From: Candidatus Vallotiella hemipterorum
Lineage (GTDB): Bacteria; Pseudomonadota; Gammaproteobacteria; Burkholderiales; Burkholderiaceae
DNA length: 64,000 bases
NCBI RefSeq assembly: GCF_910593725.1
Contig: NZ_OU343031.1
Coordinates: 310,001-374,000 of the forward strand
Direction: 5' to 3'
The notes below the pieces were generated by a model. It was not told the DNA's origin. It was given only the letters and a program-made list of their open reading frames with translations, and did not search any database. Shown here in pieces: positions 50,678 to 61,491 of this stretch. Positions within the stretch are counted from its first letter, which is position 1. Each line of letters begins with the position of its first letter. A program made the translations under genes and the position numbers.

Positions 50678-52934
50678 GAGGGCATTTTAATTTCATTAAT
50701 TTAATCTCTTCTAAAAATTATAGGTTTACTATTACAAATATTTTTTATGCTGTGATTAATGCTATATTCCAAGGATTTTTTATATGTACTCCTATTAAAA
50801 TAGCCGAACGAAAAGCGGCCTGTTTAGTAGAAGGTAGCACACCTTTCGAAAGAAAAGTAGCTAAAGTCTAATATTGCGGCAAGCTCTATAAAAATTTTTA
50901 AGATCCGAGCGATAGATTAGCGTTACTTACTCGCTATGTTATATTAAACATCTCAAATAAGTCTTATGTCAGTTATAACTAATAATAGATTATTACCATT
51001 AGCATAACTGTATATTATTTACTATTTCTAGTAACTACTAGATCTATTAAACAGGAACAAATTAAATAGCAATACTATATATTATAAGGCTTTCCTTATT
51101 TTATTTTTGTTTACTGTCTAATAAAGAAGATTATTTATTTACTCTGCCGGACTAAAATAAGTACTCTAAACGATATTTAATAGCGGTAGATGTTTATATC
51201 ACTTGGCTATATATTGCAGCAATAGAAATTTGATAGAATAAAGAATTCTAATTCTCTATTTTTTATATAGCACTTTCCTCGTGAATCTTACCATTGATAC
51301 GTGCATGATTTTTTTAAATTTAAAGTAGAAAGTTTATCTCGTGCAATAGAAAAATTATAAATTTTCAGAATAAATATTTTAATTAACTTATTAATAAGTA
51401 TATATTTATATTTCCTACCGCTAATAAATTCATATATAGAAAAATATGTAATACAGGTACTACTCAAAAATAATACAGATTACTCTTTTATCAGATTTTT
51501 TATCCCTAAAAGATAGTGCTAAATATGTTTTTAACATAGTCTTAGTTACTAAAGTTTTACCAGATGAGTATTTATATTTTTAAAAAATATATATAATAGT
51601 ATTATATACTACTAATATAGTATAAGTTATAAAAAATAAGATTTAACTTATAAAAATATCTTTGGTAAACGACAAGTAATTATTTAATAAATATTAAACA
51701 AATTACACAAGCGTAATTTTAACAACTTAAAACTACCTACTAACCTATGTTTATATAAAACAGTATAATTTGCCCTATATAAATCTTTAATATTACAAAC
51801 ATTGTAATATTACTTAACAAGTCAAACTAAATTTTTTAAAAAACTTGCAAAATTCCTAGATGTCTACTAAATAAGTTGCATATAAAAGTTAATAAAATAT
51901 TTATATAAATGATAATATACTATATTGCACTAAATAGTGCTAAGAATTTTCATAAAATATATGTAAATATTCGCAGATAGATATATTAATTAACTAAAGT
52001 ACGCTACATCGCTTAGATACATACAATATTATAAGTATATAAGGATTGTATAAGTGCTTTCAATAATATAAATTTATAAAATGAGAAGGTTTTATAAACA
52101 ACTTATATAAAAATTTCTATATTCTATGCCTTGGTTAAGGTTGGCGGTGTTCGATAAATATATCTTAATAAGAAAAGAGATTAGTAATATATAATCTTCA
52201 AATTATATTTTTAATAAAATTAAGTAGGTTGGATAAAAACCCAAGAATTATGATTCTATACCCCATAAAATTATTTTATAAAATAAAGTATTATTTTTAG
52301 TATACTACTATAGTAGTATAGTTACAGTACCGCCAATAGTTCAACTATTGAATATATTCTAAGGAAGATTTATAAGGGCTATAATTCGATTATAAATCGT
52401 ATTTCACAAAAAAATTTTTCTATTTTTATAAATTTTTGTTTATTCTAGATTAGAATAAAATATGCTAGCTACATTAATCATAGAGATTTATAGCGACTAA
52501 AACGACATATGTTATATAAAATATTTAACATATTTTTTGCTGTTGAATTAAAATAGTTATTTATACAGTATGAAATATTAAATAAAAAATATATTGTATG
52601 ATTTTCGAATAACCTATTTATGTTTAAATTAATATTTATACTTATATTACTATAAAGCAGTATAAATTTTAAGTATAGCTATCTACTGAATATAAGGCGG
52701 TATTTACACCATATTGTAGATACATCTGACTTTCAGAAAAATTACTATATGCCTAGAATTTATATTCTCTAAGCGCATAAGCTGTAATATTAAAATATAC
52801 GCTACTAATCGTCAAAAAATCACTTTATATATTTTAAAAATATTTAAACTATATAGTTAATATTAATACAAAGTATTAGTATATATATACTTATTAGTAT
52901 TTATATGTATAATAAGTACTGCTGTTATAAAACA

Positions 52935-52962
52935 GCCGCCTCTAGTCTAGACTGGAGGCGGC
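52935..52962 (-). terminator. Orphan terminator-like hairpin in the AT desert
   Basis: GCCGCCTCTAG and CTGGAGGCGGC pair with one G-T wobble around a six-base loop. On the minus strand the stem continues into TGTTTTAT. It is the only GC-rich island in this part, yet no gene remains upstream of it on that strand. Confidence 0.6.
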
Positions 52963-54059
52963 AAAAATAGCTATGCAGCTATATGACTCATGTCGAAATA
53001 CACTTTCGTATGTATCGTATAACTACGCTAAACAAGTATGTATATATATAACATATATTCTAGGATAGAATACGTACTATATTGTTCTAATAAATATTCA
53101 GGCGCTAGTTATAGCTAAGCAAAAGTATTGTAAATATCTAATTATAATAGAGTTACAAACTAAGTAGTTCATTAGTCTACTATACATTAGTTAATACACT
53201 ATTTTTTGTTCGGAGCGTAATTTCTATTAAAAGTTTAAATATATCCCAAAACTTGGGTAATTAATACTTCCTTTCCAATATTTTAAATGAGATTATTAAA
53301 AGTATTTAAAATAAGTTAAATACTTTTAATAAATACACTACACGCTGTTTATAGATGAGCGTTAAATTTATATTTATGGTGCATAAGATATGTTATATAA
53401 ATATAATTTTGATATTAAAAATTCAAGCTTATAGAAAAATATTTATACCTAACTTACTTAAAAAGTATTACTAATTTTGAATAGAAATCTGATAGTAATT
53501 ACCTTTAGTATCTCTACTCAGCTTATCTTGAGATAAAATCTATATAAAACCCTTGATTATATTATTTGAGTTAAATATATAAACCTATATAAAGTCACTT
53601 CTTACCAAGAATAGTGCCGTACTATACGTAGTCGGAATATAATTCCCTATAACCATAGGGTCTTATGAACAGAAATTAGATTTTGTACCGAAGTTAATAT
53701 ATAAAATATATGTTTATAGAAAAATATAATATCTAAACTATAAGTTTAACTAATATTTACTATTTTATAATATTTTGAATAGAGAGCCTAATCTTAGGAT
53801 AGCAGTTTATAGGTATTTCTTAGTAGGTAAAACATCTAAGGTTTATGTAGATTGCAAATCTATAAATATTTTGTGTTTCTTATAATTACCACTCAGAGAG
53901 ATTAGCTATAAATTTTTTAGCCTAGTTAAGGGCTTATACTTAATGAACATTAAGTACGATAGATCTCGTATTACTCTATTTTAGGTATGTTTAATACTGG
54001 CATAGTATTTTATATAGTCTGGAGGACTATCGAAGCGAGTAGACAAAGTGTTATTAATG

Positions 54060-54620
54060 AGGACTATTATATAATATGCGCCTAAAATTCATATTTTTCG
54101 ATATGGTCCATGCTACTCTGCTCAGAGAGACTTGAATAATCTAATATGCGCATATGCTATTTATCAGCCTATATTAAGGTTAGTGAGCTTATAGAACAAG
54201 CAAAAAATTTTTTGTAAAGTCGTTATCAGTTTCAGATGGCGATTTTTGCTGCAAAATATTCGCTTACCTGTCTCTGATCATTCACTCAATAAGAAGCTTG
54301 CCTGCGCTTTAAAATGCCGTATTTACTCCTATTGCTATTTATTAGCTTCCTTACTTAGCTAGCAAGGAAACGCCTCTCTACACGTTAGATAAATAGTTAG
54401 ATCAGCGATTGGCTGATCGTCGTTTTGAGCGTATAGACTATTGACAATAGTAATATGTACTCATCAATCTATATGACCAGGTATTTCAAAAGCGTTCAGC
54501 TTTAGAAGAACTCATTGGATTTCAACTACAACAACGTGAGTTATAGTTAGGGTTACAACTCCGCAGCTGTATTACTCAACAACAGCATTCTACTAGGTAA
54601 AAAATATTGATGTACGGTTA
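54060..54620 (+). pseudogene. Unidentified decayed coding region upstream of wzm
   Basis: Broken plus-strand frames remain. One ends MRLKFIFFDMVHATLLRET, then stop (54077-54136). Another (about 54400-54600) reads DQRLADRRFERIDY, then after stops INLYDQVFQKRSALEELIGF and a Gln-rich stretch that resembles a coiled coil. I do not recognise either protein. Location suggests lost members of the polysaccharide locus. Confidence 0.35.
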
Positions 54621-55168
54621 AACAATTCTCTATCTAAAGGCGTAGAGTTTATGCGGCTCGTATAAACAAGGTAATGGGGTATGTTAGATCTATGTTCTTA
54701 CGGCTTACAAGGCAGTAGTTAGTAGGTATCTGTATTGGAGATTTCTCAAAAAGGGCTCATTAGCTACCGAGAGACTTTATTCCACGAGTTGTTCAGCAGA
54801 TGTTTAAATATAATTTTAATTTCTACTAAATTCATGGAAAGATAGCTATATTACCGGGCGAGTGTATTTCGCGCACGTATGCTGTAACTAGTGTTTAAAT
54901 TTATTTAATGCTACCTCGGCTCTTTTAAGAGTTGAGCTGCTCAAGCTTAGATTCTGCGAAGTTTGGGCGTCTCGTATATTGATCGCCGCGCGCATTAGTT
55001 ACCTAGCAAAGGCTGCCGCATACATAAAAAATAATTTTATCAAAATGTTTTCCGGCTCGGCGATATATTCAACTGATTTGAGCTAGTGAAAGAAAAAAAG
55101 ATGTTTATCATTTTCATGACTTGTAATCGTAGCCTGCTTCCGGCGGAGATTGCACTCATTATCATCGA

Positions 55169-55993
55169 GTGAAAATAATAGAACCAACCATATCTCAACT
55201 TATGAGACCAATAAATTTTCGTAGGAACGAGCTTTGGGATACGGTGAAGGCACCCCATCTGTGGGGCTTACTCGCGTGGTATGACATTAAGCAGCGCTAT
55301 CGCCGCTCAGTGCTTGGGCCATTGTGGATGACGCTGAGCACCAGTATCTTGATTGCAACGCTCGGTATAGTATGGTCGCTGATCTTTAATATGAGGATTC
55401 AAGAATACTTGCCTTTCTACGCGGTAGGACAGGTAGTCTGGTCATTTTACTCAATGCAAATTAATGAATCGTGCATAGGCTTTACACAATTCGCAGGAAT
55501 AATGAAACAGACGCGTTTGCCGGTACCCTCTTACATTTTAAGGCTCGTCATACGCAATCTTATTATTTTCGCGCACAACTTTCTTGTCGTCGCAGTTGTA
55601 ATCTCATTTATCGGTCCTGGATGGTCGTGGACAGCGCTTGTAGCTATTCCGGGCTTACTACTTGCTAGCATAGCAATTTATTTTGCCTCGCTATGTATTG
55701 CTATTCCGTGCACGCGTTTTCGCGATCTGCAGCCAGTTGTCCAAAATATCATAATGATTGGTTTTTATGTCACTCCTATCCTATGGCAGCCAAAGACACT
55801 TGGCGATCAATTCTTATGGCTTGTGAATTTAAATCTAGCGACGCACCTTATTAGTGTAGTACGCGACCCACTACTCGGCACTCTGCCACCACTGCAGTCC
55901 TGGGTCTGGATGCTGGGAGCAATCGTTTTTTTCGGTGTAATAGCTTCATTATCTCTATCTCGCTACAGACAGCGCATTGCATACTGGCTTTGA
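55169..55993 (+). CDS. wzm: Polysaccharide ABC exporter, permease (Wzm)
   Basis: Wzm is the membrane half of an ABC-2 type exporter that moves undecaprenyl-linked O-polysaccharide to the periplasm. It has six hydrophobic segments and the family hallmarks WYDIKQRYRRSVLGPLW near the N-terminus and FYVTPILWQP before the fifth segment. Length (274 residues) is typical. The start is a GTG at 55169; an ATG at 55202 is possible. wzt follows at once. Confidence 0.92.
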   Translation: MKIIEPTISQLMRPINFRRNELWDTVKAPHLWGLLAWYDIKQRYRRSVLGPLWMTLSTSILIATLGIVWSLIFNMRIQEYLPFYAVGQVVWSFYSMQINESCIGFTQFAGIMKQTRLPVPSYILRLVIRNLIIFAHNFLVVAVVISFIGPGWSWTALVAIPGLLLASIAIYFASLCIAIPCTRFRDLQPVVQNIIMIGFYVTPILWQPKTLGDQFLWLVNLNLATHLISVVRDPLLGTLPPLQSWVWMLGAIVFFGVIASLSLSRYRQRIAYWL

Positions 55994-56007
55994 CAATAGG
56001 ATTGTTG

Positions 56008-56736
56008 ATGAATTCCATACATATTTTCGCCGAACATATCACGGTCGAATTTCCAATTTTTAATGTATCGCACCGCTCTTTGAAGAAGACGGTATTACGT
56101 GCAACTACCGGTGGTCTCGTTGCGAACGATGCTGGCAAGTATGTAGTTGTACGTGCTGTGAGCGACGCAAGCTTCGAATTTAAGGCTGGTGACAGAGTTG
56201 CATTAGTGGGCCATAACGGCGCAGGAAAAACTACGTTGCTACGGGTTTTATCTGGGGTTTATGCATCAGCGTCAGGCACGCTCGACGTTCAAGGAAAGAT
56301 CGGATCGCTTCTCGACATATCTCTTGGTATGGATCCTGAGGCTACCGGATACGAAAATATCTTCTTGCGCGGGATTGTAATGGGGCTGCGCCCAAGTGAG
56401 ATCGAAGAGAAAATAGAGGAAATAGCCGTGTTCAGCGAGTTAGGGAACTATCTAGATATGCCTACTCGGACATATTCGAGTGGGATGGTTTTACGTCTCG
56501 CGTTCTCAGTTTCGACAGCAGTGCACCCCGATATTCTGCTTATAGATGAATGGCTCTCAGTGGGCGATGAATCATTTAACAAGAAAGCGTCCGACCGTCT
56601 AAATTTACTTGTCGAGCAGTCATCTATTCTTGTGATGGCTTCGCACTCGGCTCCACTTGTTCAAAAAGTCTGTAATCGCAAGATCGTGCTTGAGAGAGGT
56701 ATGCTGACAGAAGTGCCAGTAGATCAATCTCTTTAG
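56008..56736 (+). CDS. wzt: Polysaccharide ABC exporter, ATPase (Wzt, short form)
   Basis: Wzt powers export. Walker A is VGHNGAGKTT, the signature YSSGMVLRLAF, Walker B ILLIDEWLSVGDE. The protein ends near residue 242, so it lacks the C-terminal carbohydrate-binding domain found in Wzt of polymers with capped non-reducing ends. The Klebsiella D-galactan I Wzt is also short. The ATG at 56008 has AGGA upstream; an alternative TTG overlaps the wzm stop. Confidence 0.93.
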   Translation: MNSIHIFAEHITVEFPIFNVSHRSLKKTVLRATTGGLVANDAGKYVVVRAVSDASFEFKAGDRVALVGHNGAGKTTLLRVLSGVYASASGTLDVQGKIGSLLDISLGMDPEATGYENIFLRGIVMGLRPSEIEEKIEEIAVFSELGNYLDMPTRTYSSGMVLRLAFSVSTAVHPDILLIDEWLSVGDESFNKKASDRLNLLVEQSSILVMASHSAPLVQKVCNRKIVLERGMLTEVPVDQSL

Positions 56737-56804
56737 CCCGGCGCACAGTTTCGTCAAGTATCTTATACTCATCTTTTAAGTATTACTTAACGGATCTTCC
56801 CGTC

Positions 56805-58661
56805 ATGTCCGCGACGAATAGCCCAGTACATATCTATGTTTGCCATCATAAACCTGGACTACCATCGGTGTCGGATCGGTGCTTCTTGCCAATCCAAGTA
56901 GGTGCTAGTCATTCTTCTGTGAATCTAGGATTCAGACGAGATGACTCCAGGGATAATATTTCACATAAAAATAAAACCTTCTGCGAATTAACCGTGCTTT
57001 ACTGGGCTTGGAAAAATGATCATGATGCCCAGTGGATCGGCTTAATGCACTATCGGCGTTTTCTAGATTTTAGCGGTGCAAGGCACGCAACCGACAGGCA
57101 CGGATGTGTAAACTATTCCAGCCTTGATAAAGAAACCATAGAAAACCTTGGCCTAACAGCTGCACGTGTTGAAGAGCTATTGATATCAAAGCCTGGATTG
57201 CTTGCTGTGTTACCGAAAAAATGGTCTGTGCGCAATGTGGGAAGGCGCACATTGCGCACACACTATATGAAGGCTGCCCATCATTACGGGGCAGATCTTG
57301 ATGTGTTGAGAGCTGTTATCGTTGATTTATATCCGACGGATGTAGAGCATTTTGATTTGATCATGAATGCACATGAGGGTTACTTTACGAATATTTTTGT
57401 TCTGTATCGCGATCTTTTTAAGCAATACTGCCAATGGGTCTTTTCGATTCTATTCGAGGTCGAGCGCCGGCTTGATTTAACTAACTATTCATTGGCCGCA
57501 CAACGTGTCTTTGGGTACATGTCTGAACGTCTCTTTAATGTATTTGCGAGAAAGCACCTCGCTAATTCAGCCACTTATATTGAACTCGAGCGTGTATTCA
57601 TTCGGGATAAACGGGTTGAGTGTCTTGTGCCCGAGCGGCCAGCTGCTAATGTGGTTAGCGTTGTGACGGCATCAGATGATAACTTTGTACCGCACTTAGC
57701 GACCTTCGTAACGTCACTACAGGCTAACCTAGATCCAAAGCGGGAGCTGGATCTAGTAGTGCTTGACGGCGGCATTTCCGATAATCACCGGATGCTGCTT
57801 AAACGGCAAGTTCGGTTAAATGGGGGTGGGCGTCTTACCTTCTTACCATGTTCAGATATGTTCGTCGATATTCCGCTACATGCACATTTTTCTGCTGCTA
57901 CGCTGTATCGCTTAAGTCTTGGGGAGTTACTTGCTAATCATAACCGTGTTGTTTATGTTGATGCAGATACAGTTGTGCTTGGTGATCTATCTACGATTTA
58001 TGATATCGATCTTAATGGGTATGTTATCGGAGCAGTACCTGACGTCATCATGCAAAGCTTTGCAGCAAAAGGTGTGCCAGCTCTAATAGAGGCTGGTGGC
58101 GCACGCGCGGGAGATTATCTACGAGACTGGCTTAGCATGGGTAATCGGGGCAAAGAATATTTCCAGGCTGGTCTAATTGTCATAGATCTCGAGGAACTGC
58201 GTATTATGAATCTCCGTGAGCACGCCTATAACGAACTTATAAAAAAACGTTACTGGTTTCTCGATCAAGACGTACTTAACAAGTGCTTACTTGGACGAGT
58301 CAAGTTTTTGGACTTAAGTTGGAATGTCGTTAACGCATCGATGGATGTGATACCTGGATTAGATGCAAATCTAGCGGAAAAAGTGTGTGAAGCATTTGCG
58401 GCTCCTCAAATAGTTCACTACGCTGGTTTTGAAGCGAAGCCTTGGAATAATCCTACTGTACCACTCGCGCATTTCTACTGGTATTATTTGCGGCATACAT
58501 TCTGGTATGAGGCCGTAGTTGAGCGCCGTCAGATTACCGCACCCACTCTAGACGCGGGCATAAATCGAAGTCGCTGTTATAGATTAGCTCGCAAGATCTG
58601 GAGGTGTATGCCAAATTCGTTGCAGCGACAACTGTTCTGGGTACGAGATAAGATCGTGTAA
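56805..58661 (+). CDS. wbbM: Two-domain galactosyltransferase, WbbM-like (DUF4422 + GT8)
   Basis: The N-terminal half (about residues 8-260) is a DUF4422/GT111 domain: VHIYVCHHKPGLP, FCELTVLYWAWKN and IGLMHYRRFLDF. The C-terminal half (about 284-570) is a GT8 domain with the DxD in VVYVDADTVVLGDL, YFQAGLIVIDL, DQDVLN and IVHYAGFEAKPWN. This order and the length of 618 residues match WbbM of Klebsiella, the polymerase of D-galactan I. In it, DUF4422 adds galactofuranose and GT8 adds galactopyranose. A basic C-terminal tail may form the membrane-facing stalk. Function here is inferred from architecture and neighbours. Confidence 0.85.
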   Translation: MSATNSPVHIYVCHHKPGLPSVSDRCFLPIQVGASHSSVNLGFRRDDSRDNISHKNKTFCELTVLYWAWKNDHDAQWIGLMHYRRFLDFSGARHATDRHGCVNYSSLDKETIENLGLTAARVEELLISKPGLLAVLPKKWSVRNVGRRTLRTHYMKAAHHYGADLDVLRAVIVDLYPTDVEHFDLIMNAHEGYFTNIFVLYRDLFKQYCQWVFSILFEVERRLDLTNYSLAAQRVFGYMSERLFNVFARKHLANSATYIELERVFIRDKRVECLVPERPAANVVSVVTASDDNFVPHLATFVTSLQANLDPKRELDLVVLDGGISDNHRMLLKRQVRLNGGGRLTFLPCSDMFVDIPLHAHFSAATLYRLSLGELLANHNRVVYVDADTVVLGDLSTIYDIDLNGYVIGAVPDVIMQSFAAKGVPALIEAGGARAGDYLRDWLSMGNRGKEYFQAGLIVIDLEELRIMNLREHAYNELIKKRYWFLDQDVLNKCLLGRVKFLDLSWNVVNASMDVIPGLDANLAEKVCEAFAAPQIVHYAGFEAKPWNNPTVPLAHFYWYYLRHTFWYEAVVERRQITAPTLDAGINRSRCYRLARKIWRCMPNSLQRQLFWVRDKIV

Positions 58662-58830
58662 GTGGGCAAGGGCGCTATTAGTTGTGGCGTGTTTAGTAAT
58701 TTTATTAGGTATGTATGTGATCCTGCCTCAGATACCTCAAGAACTGAGTCGACTACCAATTGCATTGAAGCTACGTTCGATAAACTAATTCTACAGAGTA
58801 GAGTGCTTTAAATAGTTGTAGAGGTAGAAA

Positions 58831-59982
58831 GTGAAAAAAATAGGAACCGTAGGAGCAGGTTTTACTGGCGCGGTTCTCGCATATAGACTCGCGCATGCAG
58901 GTTATAACATTGACGTATTCGATCACCGGTCTCATCTTGCTGGAAATTGTCACTCAAAACGTGATAGCGAGACAGGCGTGATGGTTCATGTATATGGCCC
59001 GCACATTTTTCACACTAATAACGAGCATGTCTGGAAGTTTGTAAACCAGTTCGACGAGTTTATGCCATTTGTAAACAGGGTTAAGGCAATCGTGCAGGAA
59101 CGTGTCTACACTCTCCCAATCAATTTACTTACAATTAATAATTTCTTTGGTAAAGTATTTTCACCATCAAAAGCAAAAGCTTTTCTCGAGTCAATTAGTG
59201 ATAAGTCTATTAATATGCCCCAGAACCTTGAGGAGCAAGCGCTTAAGCTTATCGGGCGCGATCTCTATAGAGCCTTTCTTCTTGGCTATACCACTAAGCA
59301 GTGGGGCATACACCCAACGAAACTTCAGGCGAGTATTCTAAAGCGTTTACCAGTGCGCTTTAACTATGATGATAATTACTACAATAACCTTTATCAGGGT
59401 ATTCCAAGGAACGGCTATACATATATCGTTGAAAGGCTGCTTGATCATCCTTTGATCAAAGTACATCTCAACGAACGCTTCGATCAAAAACAGGTAGGAG
59501 ACTATTCACATGTCTTCTATAGTGGCCCTATCGATGGGTGGTTTAACTATAAAGACGGTCGTCTAGGTTATCGTACACTCGACTTTGAGACATCACGCTA
59601 TAATGGCGATTATCAGGGTAACGCGGTGATTAATTACTGCGATCTTGAAGTACCCTGGACGCGCATCTCAGAACATAAGCATTTTATGCCGTGGGAGTCG
59701 CATAATCAAACGATTATCTTTAAAGAATATAGCCGGTTCTGTGGCAAAAATGACTTGCCATACTATCCAATTTGCCTCGCGAAAGAAAAAAAATTGCTTC
59801 GACATTACGTTAATCTTGCAATGCGTGAATACAACGTGAGTTTCGTTGGCCGTTTAGGTACCTATCGCTATTTGGATATGCACGTGACTATTCGTGAAGC
59901 GCTTGAGGCAGCAAACATATTCCTCGAAGCGTCTGCGCGGGGTAATAATATTCCAACTTTTTTCGTAGATCCCTTACAGTGA
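58831..59982 (+). CDS. glf: UDP-galactopyranose mutase
   Basis: Glf is an FAD enzyme that converts UDP-galactopyranose to UDP-galactofuranose. The Rossmann motif GAGFTGAVLAYRLA, the HVYGPHIFHTNN segment, YTTKQWG, and the late GRLGTYRYLDMH with a catalytic-type Arg are all present. Length (383 residues) is typical. Translation starts at a GTG (58831) with a weak purine-rich ribosome binding site. Its stop overlaps the next gene. It supplies the donor for the GT111 domain encoded upstream. Confidence 0.96.
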   Translation: MKKIGTVGAGFTGAVLAYRLAHAGYNIDVFDHRSHLAGNCHSKRDSETGVMVHVYGPHIFHTNNEHVWKFVNQFDEFMPFVNRVKAIVQERVYTLPINLLTINNFFGKVFSPSKAKAFLESISDKSINMPQNLEEQALKLIGRDLYRAFLLGYTTKQWGIHPTKLQASILKRLPVRFNYDDNYYNNLYQGIPRNGYTYIVERLLDHPLIKVHLNERFDQKQVGDYSHVFYSGPIDGWFNYKDGRLGYRTLDFETSRYNGDYQGNAVINYCDLEVPWTRISEHKHFMPWESHNQTIIFKEYSRFCGKNDLPYYPICLAKEKKLLRHYVNLAMREYNVSFVGRLGTYRYLDMHVTIREALEAANIFLEASARGNNIPTFFVDPLQ

Positions 59983-60836
59983 ATATTGCAGCAGTTATCG
60001 TCACACACAATCGAGCTAAACTGCTGAAGGATGTACTACAAGCGATTCTTGACCAGACTCGTGCTATACAGCTTATTATCGTAGTTGATAACGCAAGCTC
60101 GTCGGAAACTATGCACGTATTGCAGGGCTTTAAAAAAATTGATATTTTGAGATTCGAAGAGAATATCGGTGGAGCTGGAGGTTTCGCCGCTGGTGTTGAG
60201 CGAGCTACAATACATGGATCTGATTGGGTGCTTTTGTTAGACGACGATGCTATTGCGGAACCCGATCTTGTAGAGTGCCTAATAGATGCATTACCTAGCC
60301 CTTTAGATGAGCGTGTAGGAGCGCTATGTTCAAGCGTTTTCGAGTTTAGTCGTGTTGCACTAATGCATCGACGTATGTTTGATCCAAGGACTCTACGGGA
60401 GCCCGTTGTTCCGAACGAATATTACTCCAGGATGAAAGTGAGGGTAGATACAGCTTCTTTTGTGGGATTCTTACTAAACACACAGGCAGTGCGCGAGATT
60501 GGATTTCCAAATGCATCGTTTTTCCTTGCTTACGACGATACCGAATATTCGCTGCGTCTAGGTCGTGCAGGTTGGTTTATCTGGCTTGTGCCCTCCGCAG
60601 TAATCAACCATCTTCGGAATCCAAAAAGACGCCTGCGTGATGGCCCGTACGCAACTAAGCATTATTATAATCTACGGAATCAACTAGCTGTTTTTCGATA
60701 TTATGGTACCGCACCCAGATGGCGCGCATGGTTACCCATTATACTTCACGGCTTTATTGCAGCTAAAGATCTACGTATCAGCTCTTTATGCACCTGGCTT
60801 AGAGCGCTACGCGATAGTCGAAGTATAATTCTATGA
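59979..60836 (+). CDS. Family 2 glycosyltransferase (galactan locus)
   Basis: A GT-A transferase of 285 residues. The nucleotide-binding motif is AVIVTHNRAKLLKDVLQAI, the metal site LLLDDDAIAEPD, and the acceptor region FFLAYDDTEYSLRLGRAGW. NIGGAGGFAAG is typical of galactofuranosyl- and rhamnosyltransferases. It starts with a GTG overlapping the glf stop by four bases. Position corresponds to wbbN of the Klebsiella galactan I locus, but I cannot prove orthology. No wbbO follows. Confidence 0.9.
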   Translation: MNIAAVIVTHNRAKLLKDVLQAILDQTRAIQLIIVVDNASSSETMHVLQGFKKIDILRFEENIGGAGGFAAGVERATIHGSDWVLLLDDDAIAEPDLVECLIDALPSPLDERVGALCSSVFEFSRVALMHRRMFDPRTLREPVVPNEYYSRMKVRVDTASFVGFLLNTQAVREIGFPNASFFLAYDDTEYSLRLGRAGWFIWLVPSAVINHLRNPKRRLRDGPYATKHYYNLRNQLAVFRYYGTAPRWRAWLPIILHGFIAAKDLRISSLCTWLRALRDSRSIIL

Positions 60837-61491
60837 GTACTTATACTGGGCTAGTAATATCCTTTTTATTTATGCTATAAGATTTTATATCATGGCTGAG
60901 GTGTAATGGACACGCACTAATTACATATGCCGGGGACAAGGTTAATTCTTAGGCGCAAGAAACAGTTGTTGAAGATTAAAAAATGTTGTTTATCCCTAGT
61001 TTGGGACTTATCTAGATTAATAATGTTTCTCTGAATTAATTTATACCTATTAATATTTAATTTTTCTTAAAAAATTTTTTTTCTTGGGGGTATACGCAGT
61101 GTTAGGTCGCTTTTATTTTAGCGGCTGATTAGATCGAGTAGTACACATACTATATAGCTCATAGTAGCTAGCTATTGCAATCCACTAAAGTGTGTACAAA
61201 CACTGCGCACATAGTCAAATATAATAAACGCATGCGTACCTCTTTACAGAAAAACGGTAGAACATAGATTACTTATCACGCTAAGCAATTGTACTAATAT
61301 CGCTAACGTCAGAGTTCCCTATTTGAAAGCACAGCTCCGTCGCAGAACTAAAGAGTATGGCATTTTTGATGATAATTACTTACGTTGTTATAGTAACCTA
61401 CTTGCTCTAGCAGTTTTCTCTGTTATATCTCCCGAATAGCGGAACTTTATAAATATATACGTAGATATGTAACTAGATTTTTCTAAAAAAT
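60837..61491. other. Gene-free stretch after the polysaccharide operon
   Basis: No frame or relic is recognised. It is too short for a wbbO gene. No clear terminator for the operon was seen. Confidence 0.55.

Larger units (their letters stand above)
50678..55168. other. 4.5-kb extremely AT-rich desert
   Basis: From 50.7 to about 54.0 kb the DNA is near 20 percent GC (about 17 percent in the line from 51541), far lower than the genes. No frame of note exists. From 54.06 to about 54.6 kb composition rises and broken frames appear (separate entry). A relic terminator lies at 52935. The stretch separates two intact glycosyltransferase loci and is probably the remains of deleted or dissolved genes. 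Confidence 0.6.

Noticed and set aside
52439-52459. Hairpin TTTATTCTA/TAGAATAAA as member of a repeat family with the stem at 13.7 kb
   Set aside because: The arms are nine bases of AT-rich sequence in 20 percent GC DNA; a chance match is likely.
50678-55168. Mobile element or prophage as cause of the large desert
   Set aside because: No transposase, integrase, terminal inverted repeat pair or phage gene fragment could be found.
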